Positions 1 to 9,100 of a stretch of DNA of 64,000 nucleotides are shown here, piece after piece; position 1 is the stretch's first letter; the number at the start of each line of letters is the position of its first letter. The DNA is from Chloroflexi bacterium AL-N1 (GTDB lineage: Bacteria; Chloroflexota; Chloroflexia; Chloroflexales; Roseiflexaceae). The stretch lies in contig WYDT01000033.1 in the NCBI GenBank assembly GCA_013122435.1, forward strand, positions 1-64,000, in the 5' to 3' direction. A program made the translations under genes and the position numbers. Under the pieces are notes generated by a model, which saw nothing but the letters and a program-made list of their open reading frames with translations, was not told the origin of the DNA and did not search any database.

Positions 1-32
1 CCACCGCCCCACCGTCCCACCGCTCCGCCACT

Positions 33-1037
33 TCACGGCTCCTCCTCCAGCTCTGTCCAGAACGCCTTGGGCAACTCCAACAGCAACACGGGCTGATGGA
101 CGGGCAGCCATGTGTAGGAGAATAACAGGTCATCGCGGTTATCAAGCAGGTAGGGGGGCCATGCGGCATAGACGATGCCGCGCTGTCCAGCGACCCAGCC
201 AACCGCTTGATAGCCTCCAAAGTTCTGGAACCGCGGGAGATCGGTGTCAAGAAGGCGCTCCCTGGTCGTGGCATCATAGATGCCATCTTCGCGGGTATAG
301 AAGCGACCATCGGGGGAGTAACGGGTGTCGCGTAGTGCACCCGCTTGATACGGTGGGGTGAGTATTTCATAATCAATACCATCGGCGGTAAGTTGTTCGT
401 TGACTTGAGCTTGTCTTGCAAGCCCGACCGTGTAGAGTACTATATTATTATCAATGGCTTGTTGGTATTGATTGGCTAAGGCCAGCGTCTCATATTCAAA
501 AACCCAGACCTCAGCAGCCTGGCGGAGGATGCGTTGGACACGGGCATCTTGCTCATCAGCAAAGACCCAGTTGACTGGGGTGGTGGTGGCGGTCTGGAGG
601 TCATAGACTTGATAGTCTGCCCGCCAGCCCAGGCGCACGAAGAAGCGATAATCATCAATGGCATAGACCTGATGAAGGGTATTAGTATCAAAGGGGAGGA
701 GCGTCTGGTGCTGCTGGAGCAGGTCGATCCGTACGACCTGTTGGCGACGTTGATGGGTTTCGATCACCAGGGTGCGACCACTGGGGGACATCGTATGCAC
801 CTCGGGGGCGTGGCAGGCCGGGGCGAGGACGGTAAAGTGGCGATACCGGACCGCTTCACTCGCGGGTGGGCAGCGACACTGGAGCAGATACTGGAGGGGG
901 AGCACATTGCGCCCGAAACCGCCCCAGCAGTAGCCAGTATACAGCCCACCCATGAGGAGTGCTCCAATGCTGAGTGAGAGCAGGGTCCGGCGCGTCGAGC
1001 GTCGCAGTCCGCGCCAGTATGTTACGAGATGGTGCAT
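33..1037 (-). CDS. Membrane-anchored protein of unknown function
   Basis: I do not recognise a family for this 334-residue protein. The N-terminus is basic (residues 1-17 carry several Arg) and is followed by one hydrophobic segment at about residues 19-38, so it is probably an uncleaved anchor or signal sequence with the remaining 290 residues outside the cytoplasmic membrane. The exported part is rich in short beta-like stretches and has a phrase of the type SPDGR near residue 245, often seen in TolB/WD40-like propeller blades, but I cannot count regular blades. Start: ATG at 1037 with GTAGGAG eight bases upstream. It lies 121 bases downstream of the secreted lipase gene on the same strand, so co-transcription is possible, but a hairpin lies between them. 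The function is not assignable; the gene call itself is firm. Confidence 0.8.
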   Translation of the reverse strand: MHHLVTYWRGLRRSTRRTLLSLSIGALLMGGLYTGYCWGGFGRNVLPLQYLLQCRCPPASEAVRYRHFTVLAPACHAPEVHTMSPSGRTLVIETHQRRQQVVRIDLLQQHQTLLPFDTNTLHQVYAIDDYRFFVRLGWRADYQVYDLQTATTTPVNWVFADEQDARVQRILRQAAEVWVFEYETLALANQYQQAIDNNIVLYTVGLARQAQVNEQLTADGIDYEILTPPYQAGALRDTRYSPDGRFYTREDGIYDATTRERLLDTDLPRFQNFGGYQAVGWVAGQRGIVYAAWPPYLLDNRDDLLFSYTWLPVHQPVLLLELPKAFWTELEEEP

Positions 1038-1081
1038 GGTGGTGCTCCTACAAAATAAGTTATCGTGCTATCCTGTAAAGG

Positions 1082-1114
1082 ATCACGTACCCATAACTAA
1101 TATGGATACGTGAT
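1082..1114 (-). terminator. Long hairpin between two minus-strand genes
   Basis: Two 14-base arms (1082-1095 and 1101-1114) pair with a single mismatch around a five-base loop. The hairpin lies 45 bases past the stop of the lipase gene and upstream of the 33-1037 gene. There is no run of T after it on the minus strand, so it may be a transcript-end stabiliser or an operator palindrome rather than a classic intrinsic terminator. Confidence 0.4.
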
Positions 1115-1158
1115 GTGCTATTTAATGTTTGAATCGATTACAGGAATTGCAACGTTAT

Positions 1159-4100
1159 CTAGCGTTGCAAAAAGACATTCACTTCTCCATAGTGCATATT
1201 GAGAACCACTAGATCATCATTCCCATCAGCATCAAGATCGGCCACATCCATTGAGCTTACCAATCCAGGGATAGCATAGGAATGTGCCGTATGGAACGTT
1301 CCATCACCATAGCCTAGCAATATAGCTACAGTACGATTGGTTCCAACAATAATATCTAGTGCCCCATCACTATTCAGGTCCCCGGTTGTGATTGAGTGTG
1401 GATGCTGTTTTAGCGGTACTGGGAGGGCTGACTGCAATTGACCAGTGCTATCATTGAAGAGGATACTGATGGTATCGTCTCGCCCATTGGCGGTGGCTAG
1501 GTCCGGTGACCCATCTCCGTTGAAATCTGCCGCAGTGACCATCATGGGGTAGTCTCCCACCGGGTAGGTGACTGCGGCGGTGAATTGGTCCCCCGTGTTT
1601 ATCAACACACTGACACTGTTATCGCCTGCATTGGCGATCATGAGATCAGGTAGGCCGTCACCAGTGAGATCACTACTGACTAATGAAAAGGGTAGGGCGC
1701 CACCAGCATACCTGACCGACGCTTGAAAGGTACCATCACCATTGCCATACCAAATCTCTACATCGCGGGTCGCGATATTGCTGGTGGTCAGATCCGGTCG
1801 CCCATCACCGTTGAAATCTGCGGTGATGGGCGACCGGAATGATTCAGATGTATAACGGAGTGCATCAGGATCAAAGCGTGGCCATTGTCCGACACCACGT
1901 CCTGGTAGGATAAAGAGGGAAAGCTGATGTGCCAGGGCCATATCGGCCAATTGATCGCCATCAAAATCGGCGACTGCCACCCCGTACACCGAGTCAAGTT
2001 CTATAAACTCCGGTGGAGCAAAGGAGCCGTCACCGTTCCCCGACAGGGCACTCACCAGCTGACGTGAGCCTGCTATTCCATCGCTGCCAATGATATCTGG
2101 GATCGTATCATTGTTCCCATCGGCAAGGGTGAGCGCGCCGTAGGGTCCCACACGGGAGGAATAGGTGACTGGTTCGGTAAAGGAAAGTGGAGCCAGTGCT
2201 GGTCCGGTCACATCGACAAACAGGCTGTCCTCCACCACAAAATTGGTACTATCAGTAATGGTCAAGGTAGCCGTGTATTGACCGGTCGCAATATAGGTAT
2301 GTTCGGGAGTCAGGCTACTAGCGCTCATGGTCCGATCACCAAAGTCCCAGGCGATGGTATGGCTATCATCCGGGTTGATGTCACTGAATGCTCCGGCAAA
2401 GGTCACGGCTTGTCCTACGGTTACATTCAGATTGGGACCAGCCTGGACCTGTGGTGGCGTCGGGACATCGCGGGTGTCATGTGGCACTTCGATGTCAATC
2501 TGTGAACTTGCTCCGGCTGCGGTGCTGCCTTCCTCGTAGACCAAGTCAATTGTGGCGGTGTCGTCCTCGTACCAGCCAATGACTTCATAGTCCCCGGTCG
2601 CTGTGCCCGTCACGGTAATATCATAATCGCCCAGATCAGCACCATAGATAAATAGTGTGACGGCTGGTTCATCGGGGTTCTGGTAGTACAATGCATCAGG
2701 GATTTCCTCCACGATGGTACCACTATCCGGGTCATATCCCAGTCGTCGCCCCTGAGCATCGGTCAGCAAGAGTTCTACTGGACCTGGTGCATAGATCAAC
2801 AGTGACTGGATTGGGGTTGTTGCCGTAGTAGTTGCTGTCTGTGGGAATTGTTCAAACAAGAAGGGTGGCACCAGGTCTGTAAGACATTGAGTCGTTGCAC
2901 TGATCGAAGCATGCTCACCAACAATCGTTCTATGGCTTATCTGGCGTTCTAGGGTACCTTCAAGTTCAAATCTGTTTTGATCAGGTACATTAACCGTCCA
3001 TATACCACTTGGCACTGCTCCTCGTGGGTTAGCACTATCTGCTGTAATGAGATTATCACCAATGGCCTTGTAGGAGTCATTCCCCACCATGCCATTGAGC
3101 CAGTGGGGGGCCATAGTCAAGGGAGTGGCGACCGCATGCCCATAGGTAGTGTCCTCTGTGCCGTCGCCCCCATAGACAATACAAATGTTATCAGCACCAA
3201 TACGTTGTTCCAGCAGGGCCATCTTGGCAGGAGTATTAAGCCCATGATACCTCGTTTGAAAGCCATCGGGAAGGGGCTGGCGTGGAAAGTCCGTCTCAAC
3301 GACCCAGGGATTGTGGAGATAGGGATCATAGACCTTGCCCTCCATCGCGCTCAAATCCTCACGACGGGCAGTTAAACGTGCTTCTGCTAAGGTACCATTG
3401 ACCACGGTAGAACTCTCGAGAAGGGTATTGGCCAGACGCCCATAAGGATGAGGTGACCCACTTCCTGCACCAAAAAGATAATCGCCATAGGTAGGCAGGA
3501 ACTCGGGTAGAATGGTGAACCCGTTTTCTGGATCGTGGACAAATAAATACAGCCCTTCATCAGTAAGCCGAGAAAACCCCAGAGTGGTGGGCGTGTAATA
3601 CCCAGCCTGCTCGGCTCGTTGGCGTATCCAGGCATTTAAGCCATCCACAACAAATGGCACCCCTTTTTCAATTTTGCCCAGATCAGGGCGCGACCCCTCG
3701 AAGCCTTTGTAGGATTTGGACACCCCCTGGAGTGGTCCAGCAATACTGACCCATTTGTTGACATTATCCAGGGCATCCCCAGGCCAGTGGTCCCCCTGCA
3801 CATAAGCGCGCGTGACTAGATTTCCGGTGCTATGCCCCACCAGATCAAAGGTAACCCGATTACTGATCGGATCACGGCCCACCCCTGGGGTGTTTCCAGC
3901 AATCGTGGCCCAGCTTATCAGTTTCGGTTGTAGATAGGAGGCCGCTTCCATCGTACTCCGTAACCAGTCGTAAGGAAAGAGAAAATAGGTCTTGTCACGC
4001 TCATAGCCCATGCGTTCTAGATACTCATAAAAGGTGTTGTAATTGGCAAAAATATTACCAATCCATAGTACATCATCAGGGTTGCCGGTATTGGTTGGTG

Positions 4101-5151
4101 GAATAGTGGCTCCCAGCCCTGGGAGAAATACCAGTGGATGGATCGCAGCCTGGGGGATGTCTACCGTTCTCGTGCGGGTGGCAATCGGGGGATCAGACCC
4201 CTCACGCAAAGCTGCGGTCACACTGAGCGTCACCGTATCCGATGGTTGAATCCAGAGCCCCCAGGTGAATGTACGGGCGCGACCAGGATCGAGATGAGCA
4301 CTACAACTGTCTTCAAAAAAAGTGGTGGAGAAGGACTCAACTCTGGGGAGACATTGTGGAGAGCCTGGTTGGTCGAACACATAGAATCGGGCAGGGCCAT
4401 CACGTTCACCTATGATGAGCTGTGGATTATAAGTGACCGGCGCATCCGTCGTATTGGAGATCGTCATCGTCACCGTAATCGGGTTGGCCACGGCCCCGGT
4501 CGCAGCGTTGGTGGCGGGCCAGCCATCGCTGTTCAGCGCCAGGGCATCGACTGTCTGTCCCGCGCTGTCGGTCACGGTCAGGTCGAGGGGGCCGACCTCA
4601 CGTCCGTAGATTTGGATTTCATGAGCATATCGCCACATGGTCATATCATTGGAGAGCAACACGCGCACATAGCGACCCCGTGCCTGCAAGACATCACTCG
4701 TTTCTTTTTCGGTAACCGCCGTGCGTGTCAAAACGGTTGTAAAAGTGCTGTTATCATCGCTTACCGCTACGCGATACCGATCAGGGTGGTAATAATAAGT
4801 TGGAGCCCAAATGGCATCTATACGAGTAAGCTCATATGTTGCTCCCAAGTCAACGGTCCATGGAACCTCATCAGTTGCTTCACCGGGTGGTGGAATGTAG
4901 GTTGACCACCACGTACTAACATCTCCATCATTGGCAAGTTCAGGGTACATGCATCCATTATATGAACAATAATAATCAGCTGCGGCAGGTTTGCCTTCTG
5001 AGAGCAACTCGGCATCAGTGGGTGGCGGGGGAATCTCGTTCAGCGGAGCAGCGGATGAGGGCGGGACAACGACCAACGTAGGTAAGGCCACACTCAACAA
5101 CAACACGGTCAACAACGTCAACATAGACGCACGGATCAGTGGGCGGTGCAT
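1159..5151 (-). CDS. Secreted LCAT-like lipase with discoidin, PKD and FG-GAP repeats
   Basis: This is a 1330-residue exported multidomain protein. Residues 1-35 form a Sec signal peptide (basic start, long Leu/Val core, SSAA before the mature part). Residues 47-185 look like an F5/8 type C (discoidin) carbohydrate- or surface-binding domain. Residues 340-720 are an alpha/beta hydrolase of the lecithin:cholesterol acyltransferase/lipase type: PYDW motif, nucleophile elbow GHSTG near residue 438, and GDGTED near 663 as the likely acid region. Residues 890-975 are a PKD domain (WDFGD). From about 1000 to the end there are roughly seven FG-GAP/VCBS repeats of the type DFNGDGxPDL, which bind calcium in integrin-like propellers. 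I chose the ATG at 5151 because GAGGGAG sits eight bases upstream and the signal peptide starts there; an upstream TTG at 5259 has no such support. The substrate is unknown; a role in lipid or polymer scavenging is inference. Confidence 0.85.
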   Translation of the reverse strand: MHRPLIRASMLTLLTVLLLSVALPTLVVVPPSSAAPLNEIPPPPTDAELLSEGKPAAADYYCSYNGCMYPELANDGDVSTWWSTYIPPPGEATDEVPWTVDLGATYELTRIDAIWAPTYYYHPDRYRVAVSDDNSTFTTVLTRTAVTEKETSDVLQARGRYVRVLLSNDMTMWRYAHEIQIYGREVGPLDLTVTDSAGQTVDALALNSDGWPATNAATGAVANPITVTMTISNTTDAPVTYNPQLIIGERDGPARFYVFDQPGSPQCLPRVESFSTTFFEDSCSAHLDPGRARTFTWGLWIQPSDTVTLSVTAALREGSDPPIATRTRTVDIPQAAIHPLVFLPGLGATIPPTNTGNPDDVLWIGNIFANYNTFYEYLERMGYERDKTYFLFPYDWLRSTMEAASYLQPKLISWATIAGNTPGVGRDPISNRVTFDLVGHSTGNLVTRAYVQGDHWPGDALDNVNKWVSIAGPLQGVSKSYKGFEGSRPDLGKIEKGVPFVVDGLNAWIRQRAEQAGYYTPTTLGFSRLTDEGLYLFVHDPENGFTILPEFLPTYGDYLFGAGSGSPHPYGRLANTLLESSTVVNGTLAEARLTARREDLSAMEGKVYDPYLHNPWVVETDFPRQPLPDGFQTRYHGLNTPAKMALLEQRIGADNICIVYGGDGTEDTTYGHAVATPLTMAPHWLNGMVGNDSYKAIGDNLITADSANPRGAVPSGIWTVNVPDQNRFELEGTLERQISHRTIVGEHASISATTQCLTDLVPPFLFEQFPQTATTTATTPIQSLLIYAPGPVELLLTDAQGRRLGYDPDSGTIVEEIPDALYYQNPDEPAVTLFIYGADLGDYDITVTGTATGDYEVIGWYEDDTATIDLVYEEGSTAAGASSQIDIEVPHDTRDVPTPPQVQAGPNLNVTVGQAVTFAGAFSDINPDDSHTIAWDFGDRTMSASSLTPEHTYIATGQYTATLTITDSTNFVVEDSLFVDVTGPALAPLSFTEPVTYSSRVGPYGALTLADGNNDTIPDIIGSDGIAGSRQLVSALSGNGDGSFAPPEFIELDSVYGVAVADFDGDQLADMALAHQLSLFILPGRGVGQWPRFDPDALRYTSESFRSPITADFNGDGRPDLTTSNIATRDVEIWYGNGDGTFQASVRYAGGALPFSLVSSDLTGDGLPDLMIANAGDNSVSVLINTGDQFTAAVTYPVGDYPMMVTAADFNGDGSPDLATANGRDDTISILFNDSTGQLQSALPVPLKQHPHSITTGDLNSDGALDIIVGTNRTVAILLGYGDGTFHTAHSYAIPGLVSSMDVADLDADGNDDLVVLNMHYGEVNVFLQR

Positions 5152-5402
5152 AAGATGTACTCCCTCTATATTCCATGGTGTGGCACCCATGGCCAACACC
5201 AGACACACCACAACAAAACACACCACGACAGATCTGTTGGTGGAACACACACTCTCCAAGGCTATTGGAACGTGGTAGTGAAGTACGCGAGAAATTGTAC
5301 GACAAACCGTCGAGAACTACCAGCTGTGGGGCGACAACTATGGGTTAAGAGATAACAAGGGTTAGGGGTTAGAAAGGTTAAGGGTTAACTGATTCATTGG
5401 TC

Positions 5403-5490
5403 GTAGTGGCGGTTTGCCACCGCCATCCTTATGGGCTAATGCACTTGTCATATCATAGATGTAGCGGCGGTTTGCCACCGCCGTCCTTGT
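5403..5490. repeat. Two copies of a GC-rich hairpin repeat
   Basis: A roughly 28-base unit starting GTAG occurs at 5403-5430 and 5461-5490. Each copy folds into a six-pair stem around the loop TTTGCCA (stems 5407-5412/5420-5425 and 5465-5470/5478-5483). The outer pair is T-A in the first copy and C-G in the second, so the stem is conserved although the sequence differs. Confidence 0.6.
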
Positions 5491-5800
5491 AGCGGAGCGA
5501 AGGGTTAGGGGTGAGTGAGTGAGGTGAATGGTTGCCCTCCCGCTCCAACGTCCTTTGTCCCACTGCTTCAACGTTCCATTGCTCTCTATTGGCTACTTGC
5601 AAGGGTGGACCGCCGCCCCCGCACCCTCCGTCCGCCTTCGACAGGCTCAGGCAGCGGAGCGACGCCCTGGGAACCCGCACGGAATAGCTGAGGCTGGTGG
5701 TATTGGTAAGCTGGTGCGCGGGCTACGGGGTACTGTGGAAATATCTAGCCCGTAACCCTTCTCTGGCATCTCTGTCGCTCTATCACTCAGCCGCTCTGTG

Positions 5801-5859
5801 CCCAAGCGCTTGAGGGGCCGCCACAAGGGGGATGGCCCCGCCGCTGAATCGTCCTAACC
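5801..5859 (-). repeat. Dispersed intergenic repeat, copy 1
   Basis: About 59 bases that match, as reverse complement and with scattered differences and small indels, the sequence at 44361-44419. It contains a stem of GGGGCC (5814-5819) against GGCCCC (5834-5839). Both copies lie outside genes, about 38.5 kb apart and in opposite orientation. Confidence 0.6.
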
Positions 5860-6013
5860 TATACCCCTTAACCCCTAACTCCTCCTTAAAGTTTACAATT
5901 TCGACAAGATTTCGCTCGTGCGTATCCACTAAAAACGCCGCAATTACGCCAGTGCAAGAGCAAAAATCTGCCTTAGACACGAACATTGTGGTGATATTCT
6001 TCCTTTATGAGAA

Positions 6014-6043
6014 TTGGACGCGTGCCTAAATAGTATCTATAAT
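6014..6043 (+). promoter_or_regulatory. Sigma-70-type promoter for the DUF2298 genes
   Basis: TTGGAC at 6014-6019 and a perfect TATAAT at 6038-6043, spaced by 18 bases, 70 bases before the ATG at 6114. No transcript data, so this rests on consensus match and position only. Confidence 0.5.
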
Positions 6044-6113
6044 ACGCTTGCTGTACTGTAAACACAGCCTGTTTTTGGTAGGTTTATTTTGCAAGTAGCC
6101 AGCTAAATATCCG

Positions 6114-9100
6114 ATGGAGACCGGCAACTTGGCACCACAATCGCATTTTTTACGATCCAAACGTTGGCAGACAATTATTCTACTTCTGCTTGCACTGATG
6201 CTAGGGGCATATTTCCGCACTATCTCGCTTTTTACATGGGATGAGCCCTCCTCCCGTCTGCACCCGGATGAGCGATTTATGACCATGGTGGCAAACGATA
6301 TCAGGCTCCCATCTAGCCCTGGCGAGTATTTTGACTCATCAGAGAATCCGCTGAACCCGCGCAATGTGCGTAATGCAGATGGCACACCCAAGCATTCCAT
6401 TTATGTGTATGGCTTGTTGCCACAAACGCTGGTGCGCTACACTGCCGTCATGCTGACGCCGAGCGAGTCGTTTTTACCGTATGTAACGCCCCCCGGTTCG
6501 AGTGTACAAGTTGCTAATCCCGAATATTACTTTCCCAAGTTAACCTTGCTACAGCCGTTGTTAAACCCCAACGGTAACAATCTTACCGATTATTTCCAGA
6601 TTCACAAGGTTGGGCGAGGGTGGTCAGCACTGTTTGATATAGGCTCGATTCTGTTGGTCTTCCTGATTGGCAGCCGCTTATATGGGCGACGGGTGGCGCT
6701 GCTGGCCTCCTTCCTGTTTGCATGTGCGGTGCTCCCGATCCAACTGGCCCACTTTTTCACGGTTGATGCAGCTACGGCATTCTTTGCGCTACTGACCATG
6801 TATTGGGCGGTACGCATCTCGCAGGATGGTGGTGCGTGGAGCTTTGTGGCGCTTGGTCTGAGTATTGGTGCGGCGATGGCTTGTCGTGTCACCATGGCAA
6901 CATTGGGTCTGGTTGCGATTGTGGCAGTGGCACAGCGGGTGTGGAATAGCTGGTCCGCAACGCGTGCACAGGATGATCCGCAGGGAGAGCGTTTCTCGTG
7001 GTGGACTGGATTTAGCTGGCTGGTGGTTGCCGGTGTCATTACGATTTTGACCTTTCGTGTGTTGCAGCCTGATGCTTTTGTTGGTTCTGCTCCCGGCACA
7101 CCGTTTGAGCCAGATCCTACACATTCGGGGTCATCAGTTAGCGCTGTTATTGATCGGTCATTACACGGTCTTGGTTTTTTTGATCTTCGCCCTGAGCCAC
7201 GATACATTGGCAACATTCGTGAAGTTGGCAGAATGGTCAGTGGTGAGATTGAAATGCCCCCCAGCCAGCAGTGGGTCAATCGCACACCCTATCTGTTTAG
7301 TTGGCAAAACATGGTTATCTGGGGTATGGGCATCCCGTTGGGATTGACCGCATGGCTGGGTTGGGGCGTGGCTGGCTGGCAGATGTTTCGCCGCCGTACG
7401 CTTGTGCACCTGCTCCCGTGGGTCTGGATTGCCTTCTACTTCCTCTGGCAGGGTGGCCAGTTTGTAATGACCATGCGCTACTACTTGCTGCTGTATGGCC
7501 TGCTTGTCCTGTTTGCCGCCTGGGGGCTGATGACTCTGTGGGATCGTGGTCAAGCTATGTTTACACGTATGCGAGAAACCCACAAGCCGTTGCCGTGGTG
7601 GCGCGTACGCGGAGCCTATGCCGCACTGTGGGGCAGTCGTGCCTTGCTGTCCTTGGTGTTTGTGTCATCGCTACTCTGGGCATATGGTTTTACACGGATC
7701 TACACGGAACCACACTCGCGTATCGAGGCATCGCGCTGGATCTACGATAATGTTCCTCCCGGTTCGACGATCTCATCCCAGTCGTGGGACGATCCGTTGC
7801 CACTCGGTTTAGAAGGGCGCAACTATACCCTCTTTATCGGCTGTGAGATGTTTCCTTATGCTGAAGACGACTTTACCAAGTATGTTGGTGTGGCCTCTGG
7901 CTGTGTAAGCGGCGCAGGTTTGCTCGACCAGCTCGATCAGGTCGATTATCTGATCTACAGCAGCAATCGTGTATACGATTCGGCGACGCGTATGCCGATG
8001 CGCTACCCGGCCTTAACGCGCTACTATCACCATCTGTTTGAGGGCAATCTCGGCTTTGAATTGGTTGCTGATGTCTATTCCTATCCAACGTTGTTTGGTA
8101 TTGAAATCCCTGATCAGATTGCTGAAGAAGCCTTTAGTGTCTATGACCATCCGCGTGTTCTGATCTTCCAGAAGACAGACGACTACTCGCGTGCTAATGC
8201 CGAAGACTTGATTATCAACGATGTTGCCTGGGGGGAAGTCTACAAAATACCATCGGTACGGGCGCATACTGTTCCGACGGCACTGCATCTGACGGATACC
8301 GAATGGGCGTCGTATCGTGAAGCCGGTACATGGACCGAGTTATTTGGTGCCTCCTTTGTCTCCGAACGCATGCCATGGCTTTTCTGGCTGATGGTGGTGC
8401 AACTCATCGGTGTTGCGACCTTCCTGATGCTCTTTCCGCTGCTGCGTGGTCTCCCTGACTGCGGGTTTGCGCTGTCGAAGATTCTAGGCGTCCTGCTGGT
8501 TGCCTACCTTGCGTGGTTGCTGGGCAGCCTGCGGATGATGGCCTTTACCTCGGCGAGCGTATGGCTGTGTGTCGGCATTCTGGTATTGATCGGTGGTGTG
8601 GTGGGATGGCGCAATCGGGCGGCACTCTACGATTTTGTGCGTGCGCGTGCGGTGGCGTTGCTCACCGCTGAAGCATTGTTCCTCACTGCGTTCTTTGGCT
8701 TCCTGATTATTCGGGCGCTCAATCCAGATCTGTGGCATCCGGCACGTGGTGGCGAGAAGCCGATGGATCTGGCCTTCCTGACTGCCGTGCTCAAGAGTCC
8801 CTACTTTCCGCCCTATGACCCGTGGTTTGCTGGTGGCTATATCAACTATTACTATTTTGGCTTTGTGTTTGTGGGTGTCCTGGTGCACCTGACGGGCATC
8901 GAGCCAACCGTCGCCTATAATCTGGCCGTCCCCACGATCTTTGCGATGACCGCACTTGGTGCGTGGGGCGTGGCCTACAATCTGATCGCACGTGCTGGTA
9001 TTCCTGTGCGTCTCGGCGTACGGATTACAAAGGCGATGACATTGTTCTGGGTGTATGAGCGCCGTGCAATTGCGACGGGAATTATCGCAGCCGTGTTTGT

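Larger units (their letters stand above)
5152..6113. other. Gene-free kilobase rich in hairpins and GGGTTA words
   Basis: No convincing gene on either strand. The stretch holds clusters of GGGTTA/GGGGTTAG words (5342-5388, again near 5501 and, reversed, near 5852-5878), two related GC-rich hairpins (5403-5490), an inverted repeat with arms 5719-5725 and 5746-5752, an element shared with the 44 kb region (5801-5859), and a good promoter for the DUF2298 genes near its right end. Confidence 0.6.

Noticed and set aside
1..32. CCACCG-rich start of the window as a tandem repeat
   Set aside because: Only about 30 bases are visible at the edge; too little to call.
4138..4905. 255-codon open frame on the plus strand inside the lipase gene
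   Set aside because: Antisense shadow of the lipase and discoidin coding sequence; no family resemblance.
5152..5259. In-frame upstream extension of the lipase gene to a TTG at 5259
   Set aside because: The ATG at 5151 has a good ribosome-binding site and starts a standard signal peptide; the extension adds a second hydrophobic stretch that makes no sense before it.
5342..5388. Telomere-like GGGTTA words
   Set aside because: They are irregular and short, and occur mid-contig together with other intergenic repeats, so a replicon end is not indicated.
6602..7285. 227-codon open frame on the minus strand inside the DUF2298 gene
   Set aside because: It is antisense to an evident gene; composition is Arg/Ser/Thr-rich and no motif is seen.
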